Assembly: GCA_020026375.1 (NCBI GenBank)
Contig: JAHHQN010000008.1
Location: forward strand, 1 to 64,000
Direction: 5' to 3'
DNA from: Alistipes sp.
GTDB taxonomy: Bacteria; Bacteroidota; Bacteroidia; Bacteroidales; Rikenellaceae
DNA length: 64,000 nucleotides
Under the pieces are notes generated by a model. The model was not told the origin of the DNA. It did no database searches and worked only from the letters and a program-made list of their open reading frames with translations. Positions 17,603-27,172 of the stretch are shown here, one piece after another (the stretch's first letter is position 1; each line of letters opens with the position of its first letter). The position numbers were made by a program, and so were the translations under genes.

Positions 17603-18718
17603 ATGTGCAGACATCTACTTTGTGCGACGATTGTGGCCGCCATGCTGACGGCCTGTCACCGAACGTCACCCTCCCGTCCGTCGCTTCCACGGCCGACCGT
17701 GACCGTCACATCGGCACAGGCCGACACACTGGCCCACCGACAGAAATTCATCGGTATCCTGCAAAGCAACTACGACGCCGTCATACAACCGCGCATCAAC
17801 GGTTTTCTGGCTTCGACAAACTACGACAGCGGCATGCCCGTCCGACGCGGACAGGTGTTGTTCACCATCGACCCCACCCCGCAGTCGACACAACTGCTGT
17901 CAGCCAGGGCGCAGCTGCAATCGGCCGAAGCCAAAGCCATTGAAGCCCTCAACAACTATCGTCGTGCGCAGCCGCTGGCCAAAATCGACGCCATCAGCCT
18001 CTCGCAGCTCGACCAGTACACTGCCCAATACAAGGCGGCACGCGCCGCTGTGGAGCTGGCACGGCAGGCCCACCGCAGGGCAACGACGGAGATGGGCTAC
18101 ACCATCATCTCGTCGCCCATCGACGGCATCATCGCACAGTCGGCCGTCAACGTGGGCGACTACATCGGTCCCGGCACTCAGTTCGGGGTGCTGACCACCA
18201 TCTCCAACATCGACACCATGTCGGTGCAGGTAGCCATTCCCATGTCGGAGTATCTCTCGGCGCAGGGCCGCGAAGACGACATTTACGACAACCAGCATTT
18301 CCTCTCCGACATCACCCTGCAAACCGCCGACGGCGAAATCTATCCCTACAAGGGCATCTACGATTTCACACAGAAGGACATCGACTCCTCAACGGGAACC
18401 CTTATCATCGTGGTGAAGTTTCCCAATCCGCAGAAGGTTCTCAAACCCGGACAGTTCGCACGAATCAAGGCCGACATGGGACGTCCCCGACGCTACATCA
18501 CCCTGCCCCAGCGATGTGTGAGCCAGCAGCAGGACATCAACACGGTGTGGGTGATGACCCCCGACAGCGTCGTGCGACAGCGCATGGTCACACTCGGCGA
18601 CACGTACCACAACCGCTGGTGCATCACCCACGGAGTGGAGGCAGGCGAGTGTGTCGTGGAGGCAGGCCGCCAACGGCTGCACGACGGAGAGAAAGTCAAC
18701 CCCGTAAAATCACTGTGA
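17603..18718 (+). CDS. RND efflux periplasmic adaptor (membrane fusion) lipoprotein
   Basis: 371 aa, AcrA/MexA type. The signal peptide ends in the lipobox LTAC, giving a lipidated cysteine at residue 18. Then come the barrel-sandwich (lipoyl-like) half motif near 65-95, a coiled-coil hairpin of about 95-165 rich in A, Q and E, the second lipoyl half (IISSPIDGIIAQSAVNVGDYIGPG), a beta-barrel and the membrane-proximal domain. The start is MCRHLLCATI at 17603 so that the signal peptide is proper. It joins the inner-membrane pump gene 1 base downstream and the outer-membrane channel gene, a complete three-part efflux operon. Confidence 0.93.
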   Translation: MCRHLLCATIVAAMLTACHRTSPSRPSLPRPTVTVTSAQADTLAHRQKFIGILQSNYDAVIQPRINGFLASTNYDSGMPVRRGQVLFTIDPTPQSTQLLSARAQLQSAEAKAIEALNNYRRAQPLAKIDAISLSQLDQYTAQYKAARAAVELARQAHRRATTEMGYTIISSPIDGIIAQSAVNVGDYIGPGTQFGVLTTISNIDTMSVQVAIPMSEYLSAQGREDDIYDNQHFLSDITLQTADGEIYPYKGIYDFTQKDIDSSTGTLIIVVKFPNPQKVLKPGQFARIKADMGRPRRYITLPQRCVSQQQDINTVWVMTPDSVVRQRMVTLGDTYHNRWCITHGVEAGECVVEAGRQRLHDGEKVNPVKSL

Positions 18719-18719
18719 C

Positions 18720-21700
18720 ATGACACGATTCTTCATCTCCCGTCCGATATTCGCCATCTCGCTGGCGCTGGCCATCGTCATGGCCGGCCTTGTAGCCATA
18801 ATGAGGCTGCCCATAGAGCAGTATCCCGACATCACGCCGCCCGTGGTGGAGGTGACCGCCTCCTATGAGGGTGCCGACGCGCAGACGGTCAACGATGCGG
18901 TGGCCACACCGCTGGCCGAGAGCATCATGGGTACGGAGCATCTGCTCTATGTGAAGGCCACCTCGTCGAACGACGGCGAAATGGTGATGCAGGCCACCTT
19001 CGATATCGGCTCCGACCCCGACACGGACGCCATACTCACACAAAACAACCTCTCCTCGGCAACGGCCCTGCTACCCGAAGCCGTCACACGGCAGGGTGTG
19101 GAGACCCGCAAGAGCATGACCGGATTTCTGATGGTCTACGCCCTCCACTCCGACGGCCGCTACAACGACGAATTTCTCTCGAACTACGCCTATCTCCACC
19201 TCCAGAGCCGTCTTCAGAAAATCGAGGGCGTGGGCAAGGTGTCGATTATGGGTGCAGGAGAGTATGCCATGCGCATCTGGCTCAAGCCCGACGTATTGCG
19301 TTACTACGGCCTTTCGGTGAGAGAGGTGACCTCCAAAATCAGAGAGCAGAGTGCCATATACCCTGCCGGACAGCTGGGAGCCGCCCCCACAGACGACGAA
19401 GTGACCTACACCTACACGGTAAGCACACCGCGACAGATTTCGTCGGCGCGCCAATTTGCCGACATCATCGTCCGCACTACCCCACAGGGCGAGCAAATCC
19501 GTCTGGGCGACATCGCCACGGTGGAACTCGGCAGCCAAAGCTATGGGGTGAAGTCGCAATTCGGCGACTCCCCCTCCACGCTGATTGTCATCTATCAGCA
19601 GCCGGGCAGCAATGCCATGCAGGTGGCCGGTGATGTCAGGCAGGTCATGGCGCAAATCGGGCAGCGGCTGCCCGAAGGAGTGGCCTACACCCCCATCATC
19701 GACACCACACAGAGCATCTCCGCAGGAGTCGGCGACATCTTCAAGACCCTGATCATCGCCCTTCTGCTGGTCATCGTCATCATCTACCTCTTTCTGGGCG
19801 AGTGGCGCGCCACGCTCATACCCGTCATCGCCATTCCCGTATCGCTCATCGGTGCCTTCACTCTGTTTCCGATATTCGGATTCTCCATCAACATCATCTC
19901 GCTGCTGGGTCTGGTGCTGGCCATCGGTCTGGTGGTCGACGATGCCATCGTGGTGGTGGAGGCCGTGCAGGTCAACATCGCCAAAGGCGAGACTCCGCAG
20001 CAGGCCGCCCTGCATGCCATGAAGAACGTCACCCCGCCCATCATCGCCACCACGGTAGTGCTGATGGCCGTATTCATTCCCGTGTCGCTGACAGGAGGCA
20101 TATCGGGACGGCTCTTTCAGCAGTTTTCGGTCACGATACTCATGGCCGTGGTCTTGTCGGCCGTCAATGCGCTGACCCTCTCTCCGGCTCTGGCTGCCGG
20201 ACTGCTCCGTCCCTCGCAGCACAAGGCCTCGCTGCCGGAACGATTTGACCGTCTCTTCACCCGGTTGACCCGACGCTACACCGCTACCGTTCCCCGATGG
20301 ATTTCCCACATCGCGCGCACCGCCCTCTTCACGGCACTCGTGGCCGGCGCAGCCGTGGGACTGTGGGAGTATCTGCCGCAGGGATTCCTGCCCGAAGAGG
20401 ACGAGGGATATGTGATGGTGGCCGTCTCCACACCCGAAGCCTCGTCGCTCGACGTGACCCTCGAGGCCATGCGTCATGCCGACAACATCGTCGCTGCGTT
20501 GCCCGATGTGGAGTCGACCTCCTTCGCCGCAGGTTACAATATGCTCACTGGAATAGCATCGACCAACAGCGGCATCATCTTCGCGCAGCTGAAAGACTAC
20601 GCCGACCGCCGACTGACCGCCGGACAGACTGCCGAGCGGCTCAACGGCATGCTCTACATGGAGGTTCCCGAGGCGGAGTGCTTCGCCTTCATTCCGCCCT
20701 CCATTCCCGGACTCGGCACCACATCGGGCATAGAGGTGGAGGTGCAGGACACCGAAGGAAAGGGGACGGCCTATCTGGCCGCTGCATGTGACAGTCTCAT
20801 CGGGGCATTGCGGCAGTCGCCCCTCATCGCCTCGGTGACCACACAGTTCGATGCCGGCGTACCGCACCGACAACTGAAAATCGACTCGGAACATGCAGAG
20901 GCACTGGATGTTGACACCGGAGCACTCTATGCCGAACTGTCGGCACTGCTCGGCGGCGAGTACATCAACAATTTCACCCGTTACGGAAGACTCTACCGCA
21001 CCTATGTGCAGGCCGCGCCCGAATACCGTGCCGACAAGGACTTCACCAGGCATTACTTCATACCCTCCTCATCGGGGAAATCCGTTCCGCTGGCCACGTT
21101 CGCACAGGTGACCGACACCGTGGAGCCGTCGTATGTCGCACAGTTCAACCTCTACCGTTCGATAGCCCTCACCGTCATACCCCGCAAGGGAGCATCGACA
21201 CAAAGTGTGATGGAGGAAATCACCCTCACGCCGGAAAAGTGCTGCCGCAGGACATCACCACGGCCTGGAGCGGCACCTCGTATCAGGAAGCACACGCCTC
21301 GTCGCGACAGTGGATTACCTACCTCTCGGCTCTGCTGTTCGTGTTCCTCGCGCTGGCCGCCCTCTACGAGTCGTGGTCGCTGCCGCTGGCCATACTCCTC
21401 GGTGTGCCGATTGCCGTGGTCGGAGCATTGGGACTGACCGCGGCCGTCCATCAGGCTGACCCCAAGTACATCAACGACATCTACATGCAGATATCCATCA
21501 TCATGCTCATCGGACTGGCGGCCAAGAACGCCATTCTGGTGGTCGAATATGCCGTCCGCCTGCGCCGCGAGGAGCAGAAGGAGGTGCTGGAGGCGGCGGT
21601 CGAGGCGGCCGGCATGCGACTGCGCCCCATCATCATGACCGCGCTGGCCTTCCTGCTCGGCGTGATGCCCCTGGTCTTCGCCAACGGCGTTTACTCCACG

Positions 21701-21826
21701 GCACGCAACATCATGGGTGTGGCGTTGGTGGGCGGCATGCTGCTATCTACATTTATGGGGATATTCCTCTATCCGGCACTCTACTTCATGTTGCAACACA
21801 AACGTAAAAAAACAGCGGCGAAATGA
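18720..21826 (+). pseudogene. RND efflux pump (AcrB/MexB-like) broken by a -1 frameshift
   Basis: Inner-membrane proton-driven drug pump of the HAE1 type. One frame runs from 18720 through the first 837 or so codons, covering helix 1, both periplasmic loops and helices 2-8; it includes the helix 4 motif VVDDAIVVVEAV that holds the proton-relay Asp pair. Near 21235-21239 (CCGGAAAAGTG) homology jumps to the -1 frame (LPQDITTAWSGTSYQEAHAS), which continues to 21826 and supplies the last four helices. The unshifted frame ends at 21437 with an arginine-rich nonsense tail. One extra A in the AAAA run would restore a protein of about 1035 aa, the family's normal size. It is either a real inactivating mutation or a homopolymer sequencing error. 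The adaptor and channel genes on each side are intact. Confidence 0.85.
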
Positions 21827-23205
21827 AAACTAAAATACTCGCAATGGGGTGCATGCTGCTTGCGGCGGCCTGCTCACCCCGTCTGAATCCCCCTCAGGTG
21901 GAGATTCCGCAACACTACATACACCGCAACGACATCGTCGCGACGGCGGACGGTATCGCCGACGGGAAGATGTGGTGGACAATTTTCGGCGACACCACCC
22001 TCAACCGTCTCATAGAGAAGGCTCTCGACAAGAACCACGAAGTGGAGGAGGCCGCTCTGCGCATCGGTCAGGCACGCGCACAATGGCAAATCACCCGCGC
22101 GGCATTCCTGCCCCAAATCGGCATGGCGGTGGAGGCCGAAGGCGAATACACAACACCGCTGGGGGTGGAGCAGACCTACTCCGTGACCCCGACCATCGAC
22201 TGGGAGGTGTCGTTGTTCGGCGCACTGCGGCAGAGCAAACGCATGGCTCGCGCACAGGTAGCCGCCACACAATGGGCCCTCGAGGGGGTGAGACTCTCGC
22301 TGGCGGCCGAGGTGGCCACGCTCTACTACACGATGGCCGAATATCAGCACCATCTCGACATTGCTCAACGCACCACCGAGCTGCGACAGGCTTCGGCCGC
22401 CCTCATCGACTCAATGTTCCGCTACGGAATGTCGGGCGGTGTGGCTCCCGAGCAGGCACGGAGTCTGGTCTACACCTCGCAGGCCGACATCAGCAAATAC
22501 CGTCAGGCCGTGGAGCAGAGCCGTTTGAGCATGAACGTCTTGCTGGGCGAGCTGCCCGAAAAGGGGGTGGCACATACCACCGGCGAAGAGTCGTTCGACG
22601 AGGCACGCATCGCCCCCATACCCATAGGCTTGCCCTCGGAGCTGCTGCGACGCCGTCCCGACATCATGGAGGCACATTTCAGAGTGGAGGCCGCCGCCGC
22701 AAAGGCCGGTGTGGCACGGCGCATGCGCTTCCCCTCGTTGTCGCTCACCACCAAAGGCGGCATGGAATCGTCGTCGCTCAAAAAGCTGGTGCAGGGGCAG
22801 GAGTGGACATGGGACGTAGCCGGGTCACTCACCGCTCCGCTCTTTGCCTTCGGAAAGCTGAAGGCACAGGAGAGGGCCGCCGTCACGGAGTACGAAATCA
22901 CCGTGAGCCAATACCAATCAACGGTAATAAACGCCTTTGCGGAGGTGGAAAAGGCGTTGGTGGCCATATCGACCCAGCGCGAGGAGTGCCGAATGATCAA
23001 GGCGTTGACACAGACCAACTACCGCATTGCGGGAATGGCCGAAGCCCTCTATCGGAGCGGCTTCTCGTCGTACCTCGATGTCATTGACGCACAGCGAAAT
23101 CTATACACCACACGCATGCAGTACACCAACCTCATGGTGCAGCAGTACATCAACTACATCACCCTCATAAAAGCACTCGGCGGCGGGTGGGAAAAAGCAC
23201 AGTGA
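21823..23205 (+). CDS. TolC/OprM-type outer-membrane efflux channel lipoprotein
   Basis: 460 aa, NodT/OprM family. Lipobox LAAAC with lipidated C17. Two repeats of the TolC-like fold are visible: the first has the helical block HEVEEAALRIGQARAQWQ, and the second starts near GLPSELLRRRPDIMEAHFRVEAA, the family's hallmark RRPDI motif. It forms the outer-membrane exit duct for the RND pump encoded just upstream, and its ATG overlaps the pump stop codon (ATGA, 4 bases), so it is translated from the same message. Confidence 0.93.
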   Translation: MKTKILAMGCMLLAAACSPRLNPPQVEIPQHYIHRNDIVATADGIADGKMWWTIFGDTTLNRLIEKALDKNHEVEEAALRIGQARAQWQITRAAFLPQIGMAVEAEGEYTTPLGVEQTYSVTPTIDWEVSLFGALRQSKRMARAQVAATQWALEGVRLSLAAEVATLYYTMAEYQHHLDIAQRTTELRQASAALIDSMFRYGMSGGVAPEQARSLVYTSQADISKYRQAVEQSRLSMNVLLGELPEKGVAHTTGEESFDEARIAPIPIGLPSELLRRRPDIMEAHFRVEAAAAKAGVARRMRFPSLSLTTKGGMESSSLKKLVQGQEWTWDVAGSLTAPLFAFGKLKAQERAAVTEYEITVSQYQSTVINAFAEVEKALVAISTQREECRMIKALTQTNYRIAGMAEALYRSGFSSYLDVIDAQRNLYTTRMQYTNLMVQQYINYITLIKALGGGWEKAQ

Positions 23206-23228
23206 GGGAGAATACCTACATATAATGA

Positions 23229-23259
23229 TTGTTCGTTCTGTCAAAAAAACGTATCTTTG
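23229..23259 (+). promoter_or_regulatory. Consensus promoter for feoAB
   Basis: TTG at 23229-23231, 20-base spacer, TATCTTTG at 23252-23259, 22 bases before the start codon. It also shows the efflux operon ends before feoAB. Confidence 0.7.
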
Positions 23260-23280
23260 GCGGCAAAACAATCATAAGAA

Positions 23281-25731
23281 ATGCGTCTATCAGAATTGAA
23301 GACAGGTGAATCGGCCACGATTCTCAAGGTATCGGGTCATGGCGGATTCCGTCGAAGAATCATGGAGATGGGTTTTGTGCGCGGACAGCGTGTGGAGGTG
23401 ATTCTCAATGCACCGCTCAAAGATCCCATCGAATACAAGATTATGGGTTACGACATATCGCTGCGCCGCAGTGAGGCCGACATGGTGAAGGTCATCTCGG
23501 ACAGCGAGGCTCGCGAATTCATCACCGAACCCCACACCCATCACCACCATCACAGTGTCAATCCTGACCTGCTGCCCGAAAGTCTCAGGAACCATCACGA
23601 CCACGAACCGCACTACCGTACGGTGAATGACGTGGTGCAGCATCAGAGCCACACCATCAACGTGGCACTGGTGGGAAACCCCAACAGCGGCAAAACCTCG
23701 CTGTTCAACGCCATATCGGGCGGCCACGAACATGTGGGCAATTACAGTGGTGTGACAGTGGGTGCCAAGACCGGCTCGTACACCTACAAGGGTTACCATT
23801 TCAAAATTACCGACCTGCCGGGTACCTATGCCCTCTCGGCATACACCCCCGAAGAGCGTTACGTCAGAAGCCACATCGCCGAACAGAACCCCGATGTCAT
23901 CATCAACTCGGTGGTGGCCTCGAACCTCAAGCGCAACCTCTATCTGACCACCGAACTCATCGACATCAACCCCCGTATGGTGGTGGCACTGAACATGTAC
24001 GATGAGTTGGAGCAGAGCGGTGCCAAACTCGACTACGACTCGCTGGGCAAGATGCTCGGTGTGCCGATGGTGCCGGTGGAGGCCCGCAACAACAAGGGTA
24101 TAGAGGATTTGCTCGACACGGTGATTGCCGTGTATGAGAACCGCGACGAAAGAGTGCGCCATATCCACATCTACCAGGGTTCGGTGGTGGAGGAGAGTCT
24201 GCGCAAGCTCAACGACGACATGAGCGCACACCGCGACCAGCTGCCCAAGAGCTTTCCGCCGCGCTACTATGCGATGAAAATGCTCGAAAAGGACCAGCAG
24301 ATAGAGTCCGTGCTGAAGAAGTGCGAACGCTATGCAACATGGGCAGAAATCAGCACACAGGAGGCCAAGCGCATTGCCGATGCCCTGGGTGAGGACGCCG
24401 AAACGGCCTTCACCAATCAGAAATACGGCTTCATATCGGGTGCGCTGAAGGAGACGCTCACCCCCGGAAAACACGAGGAGGCCTCGGTGACCATGCTCAT
24501 CGACGCCTTTGCCACCCACAAGCTGTGGGGATTCCCCATCTTCTTTGCCGTGATGTGGCTCATGTTCTGGTGTACCTTCGAGCTGGGTGCCTATCCGCAG
24601 GAGTGGATTGACTCGCTCATCGGACTCATCAGCAGCGGATTGGACAAGGTGCTGCCCTCCGGCACACTGCGCGACCTGCTCGTCGACGGTATCATCGGCG
24701 GTGTGGGTGCGGTCATCGTGTTCCTGCCCAACATCATGATTCTCTATCTCTTCATCGCGTTCATGGAGGATTCGGGATATCTGGCCCGCGCGGCCTTCAT
24801 CATGGATAAAATCATGCACCGCATAGGTCTCCACGGAAAATCATTCATACCGATGATTATGGGCTTCGGCTGCAATGTGCCGGCCATCATGGCCTGCCGC
24901 ACCATCGAAAGCCGAAGCAGCCGACTGATTACCATCTTCATCACGCCGTTCATGTCGTGCAGCGCAAGAATACCTATATATATATTGCTCACCGGCACGT
25001 TCTTCTCACAGAAGGCCAGCATGGTGATGATGGGACTCTATGTGCTGGGCATTCTGATGGCTGTGGTAACCGCCAAACTCATGCGCCGCTTCCTCTTCCC
25101 GGTGGACGAAACCCCCTTTGTGATGGAGTTGCCGCCCTACCGTCTGCCAACGATGCGCACCACACTGATTCACATGTGGGAGAAGTGCGCACAGTATCTG
25201 AAAAAGATGGGCGGCATGATTCTCATCGCCTCGGTACTCGTGTGGTTCCTGAGCTACTACCCCCGTTCGGAGCAGCCCGTATCGTCGACCGTACACTACG
25301 AAAATTCGTATCTGGGCAAAATCGGAAAGGCCTGTGAACCGATATTCGAACCTATGGGTCTGAACTGGAAGGCCGGTGTGTCGATTGTGTCGGGTGTGGC
25401 GGCCAAGGAGATTGTGGTCAGCACACTGGGCGTACTCTACGCCGAGGAGAGCAACACGGGAACCGTCACCGATGAAGATCAGTGGGCCGAAGAGCAGCTC
25501 AACAACCTGCCGGCTCGACTCAAGGCCAGCGGCGACTTCCCCGAAGAGACCGCCACGGCATCGGTACTGGCGTTCCTGGTATTCATTCTGCTCTACTTCC
25601 CCTGCATCGCCTCCGTGACGGCCATCGGCGCGGAAGCCGGCTGGAAATGGGCCGTCGCCGAGGGAGTCTACAACACCCTGCTGGCCTGGTTGATGGCATG
25701 GGGTACCTATCACCTCGTACTCTTATTCTGA
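23281..25731 (+). CDS. feoB: Ferrous iron transporter, fused FeoA-FeoB
   Basis: 816-aa inner-membrane Fe(II) importer. Residues 1-75 are a FeoA (SH3-like) domain. A histidine-rich linker (about 81-123, with the run HTHHHHH at 85-91 and HHDHEPH at 105-111) leads to the cytosolic G domain: G1 GNPNSGKTS (132-140), the GVTV switch region, G3 DLPGTY and the ALNMYDE region. The membrane part follows, with the two Gate blocks (around MGFGCNVPAIMACRTIESR and the later GVAAKEIVVSTLGVLY). FeoA-FeoB fusion is known in Bacteroidetes. The His-rich linker is an obvious place to bind metal. A Cys-rich mini-protein follows 6 bases downstream. Confidence 0.96.
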   Translation: MRLSELKTGESATILKVSGHGGFRRRIMEMGFVRGQRVEVILNAPLKDPIEYKIMGYDISLRRSEADMVKVISDSEAREFITEPHTHHHHHSVNPDLLPESLRNHHDHEPHYRTVNDVVQHQSHTINVALVGNPNSGKTSLFNAISGGHEHVGNYSGVTVGAKTGSYTYKGYHFKITDLPGTYALSAYTPEERYVRSHIAEQNPDVIINSVVASNLKRNLYLTTELIDINPRMVVALNMYDELEQSGAKLDYDSLGKMLGVPMVPVEARNNKGIEDLLDTVIAVYENRDERVRHIHIYQGSVVEESLRKLNDDMSAHRDQLPKSFPPRYYAMKMLEKDQQIESVLKKCERYATWAEISTQEAKRIADALGEDAETAFTNQKYGFISGALKETLTPGKHEEASVTMLIDAFATHKLWGFPIFFAVMWLMFWCTFELGAYPQEWIDSLIGLISSGLDKVLPSGTLRDLLVDGIIGGVGAVIVFLPNIMILYLFIAFMEDSGYLARAAFIMDKIMHRIGLHGKSFIPMIMGFGCNVPAIMACRTIESRSSRLITIFITPFMSCSARIPIYILLTGTFFSQKASMVMMGLYVLGILMAVVTAKLMRRFLFPVDETPFVMELPPYRLPTMRTTLIHMWEKCAQYLKKMGGMILIASVLVWFLSYYPRSEQPVSSTVHYENSYLGKIGKACEPIFEPMGLNWKAGVSIVSGVAAKEIVVSTLGVLYAEESNTGTVTDEDQWAEEQLNNLPARLKASGDFPEETATASVLAFLVFILLYFPCIASVTAIGAEAGWKWAVAEGVYNTLLAWLMAWGTYHLVLLF

Positions 25732-25737
25732 AAGAAA

Positions 25738-25914
25738 ATGAACTGGCAAGATTACATCGTGGGAGCCATCGTGGCGGTGGCCGTCGTGCTGGCCGTGCGC
25801 CACTTCGTGCAGATTGCCCGCGGCAAGAAAAGCGGTTGCTCGTCATGCGGTAGCAGCCACTGTCACTGCAACGACAAGACTTGCGGAAACCACCCGCAAC
25901 AAAAAGAAGAATAA
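25738..25914 (+). CDS. FeoB-associated Cys-rich membrane mini-protein
   Basis: 58 aa: one N-terminal membrane helix (about 7-25), then a basic turn and a Cys/His-rich tail (SGCSSCGSSHCHCND, KTCGNH; five cysteines and three histidines). It fits the small FeoB-associated Cys-rich family found after feoB in many Bacteroidetes and Firmicutes, whose role is unproven but probably in iron handling or FeoB assembly. It starts 6 bases after the feoB stop codon and shares its message; a stem-loop terminator follows. Confidence 0.85.
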   Translation: MNWQDYIVGAIVAVAVVLAVRHFVQIARGKKSGCSSCGSSHCHCNDKTCGNHPQQKEE

Positions 25915-25938
25915 CACATTTTTTCACACACTAATCGG

Positions 25939-25986
25939 CACCGATTTTCCTATGCCTCAAGCGGATAGGAAAGTCGGTGTTTTTTA
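25939..25986 (+). terminator. Terminator after the feo operon
   Basis: CACCGATTTTCCTAT (25939-25953) pairs with ATAGGAAAGTCGGTG (about 25965-25979, one or two wobble positions), followed by TTTTTT. Confidence 0.75.
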
Positions 25987-26046
25987 TATATTAAACTTTT
26001 TTAATATTTTTAACACCTCAGCGAAACACTTAATAAAATTGTTGAT

Positions 26047-26054
26047 TATCTTTG
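26047..26054 (+). promoter_or_regulatory. Promoter -7 box for lrgAB
   Basis: TATCTTTG, a perfect TAnnTTTG match ending 8 bases before the lrgA ATG, so the leader is almost absent. Confidence 0.5.
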
Positions 26055-26062
26055 CGCCCATC

Positions 26063-26410
26063 ATGAACGGAATATTCTTTATATTGCTTTTCTGGCTGCT
26101 GGGCAACGGACTCAGCACACTGACAGGCGGCTACATCTCGGGCAACATCATCGGCATGATTCTGCTCTTTGCCTCGCTCTGTCTCAAATGGGTGAAACCC
26201 GAAACCATACGCCCGGCCGCCCGCTTCCTGCTCGGCTCGATGGCCCTGTTCTTCGTCCCCTACGGTGTGGGACTCATCGACTCGTATCAGGTCATCATGG
26301 ACAACCTGATGGCCATCGTCGTGTCGGGAATCGTCTCCACCATTCTGGTCCTGCTGGTGGCAGGACGCACCTTCCAGAGTCTTAATCACAGAAAACTGAG
26401 AAAGAAATGA
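26063..26410 (+). CDS. lrgA: CidA/LrgA family holin-like protein
   Basis: 115 aa with four membrane helices (about 2-17, 25-42, 52-70 and 80-100). The pattern GNIIGMILLFASL and the four-helix layout match the CidA/LrgA family, which works with LrgB. The pair is linked to murein hydrolase control and, in some bacteria and plants, to export of pyruvate or glycolate. The start at 26063 follows the promoter box directly. The stop overlaps the lrgB start by 4 bases. Confidence 0.85.
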   Translation: MNGIFFILLFWLLGNGLSTLTGGYISGNIIGMILLFASLCLKWVKPETIRPAARFLLGSMALFFVPYGVGLIDSYQVIMDNLMAIVVSGIVSTILVLLVAGRTFQSLNHRKLRKK

Positions 26411-27099
26411 ACAAATTTTTCACGTCGGACCTCTTTCTGGTCACCCTCACCGTCAGCCTCTACTGTCTGGGAGGAGTCTTCTACCGCCGCATCAAGCAGC
26501 CGCTGACCCACCCCGTACTGCTGACCTTCGTCACGCTGATTGTCTTTCTCAAATTCACGGACATTCCCTACTCTCGATACAAGGAGGCCACCGAAATGCT
26601 CAACTTCGCACTCGGTATGTCGGTGGTGGCTCTCGGCTATCTGCTCTACGAACAGCTCGAAAGAATGAGAAGCTGTCTGATTCCCGTCACCATCGCCACC
26701 TTCGCAGGCTGCATCATCGGTGTGTTGAGCGTGGTTTACATCGCCAAGGCCTTCGGCACGGAGCGCGAGATTCTCAACTCCATCGCCCCCAAGTCGGTCA
26801 CCGTCCCCATTGCAGTGTCGGTGTCGGGCCCGCTGGGCGGTAATGTCTCCATCACCTCGGTGGTGGTCTTCTGTGTCGGCATCTTCGGCAGTATCTTCGG
26901 AGAGTCGATACTCCGATTGTCGGGCATCAACGACCCCGAAGCCCGCGGTTTTGCCCTCGGAGCGGCGGCCCACGGTATCGGAACGGCTCGCGCCATAGAA
27001 ATCGGAGCTGTCGAGGGAGCATTGAGCGGACTGGCCATGGCACTCATGGGTTTGGCCACCGCAACACTTATGCCCCTGATGGAAAAATATTTATATTAA
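26407..27099 (+). CDS. lrgB: LrgB family protein
   Basis: 230-aa membrane protein with about six to seven helices. The family motif NSIAPKSVTVPIAVSVSGPLGG is present, as is the C-terminal AHGIGTARAIEIG block. It forms a two-gene operon with lrgA (ATGA-type 4-base overlap). Together they are expected to act as an inner-membrane transporter or channel; whether that is autolysis control or organic acid transport cannot be told here. Confidence 0.93.
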   Translation: MNKFFTSDLFLVTLTVSLYCLGGVFYRRIKQPLTHPVLLTFVTLIVFLKFTDIPYSRYKEATEMLNFALGMSVVALGYLLYEQLERMRSCLIPVTIATFAGCIIGVLSVVYIAKAFGTEREILNSIAPKSVTVPIAVSVSGPLGGNVSITSVVVFCVGIFGSIFGESILRLSGINDPEARGFALGAAAHGIGTARAIEIGAVEGALSGLAMALMGLATATLMPLMEKYLY

Positions 27100-27126
27100 A
27101 TTTCGGTAAAATCCTCAAATTATTGT

Positions 27127-27134
27127 TACCTTTG
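27127..27134 (+). promoter_or_regulatory. Promoter -7 box for the AspT-like transporter
   Basis: TACCTTTG, a perfect TAnnTTTG match 38 bases before the start codon. Confidence 0.5.
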
Positions 27135-27172
27135 CCGTTAATATGGTTAATCAAAGATAACAACTCGACAAA

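Noticed and set aside
23544..23556. CAC/CAT repeats in feoB as a simple-sequence phase-variation tract
   Set aside because: They encode the His-rich linker in frame with mixed CAC and CAT codons, so they are not a pure repeat prone to slippage.
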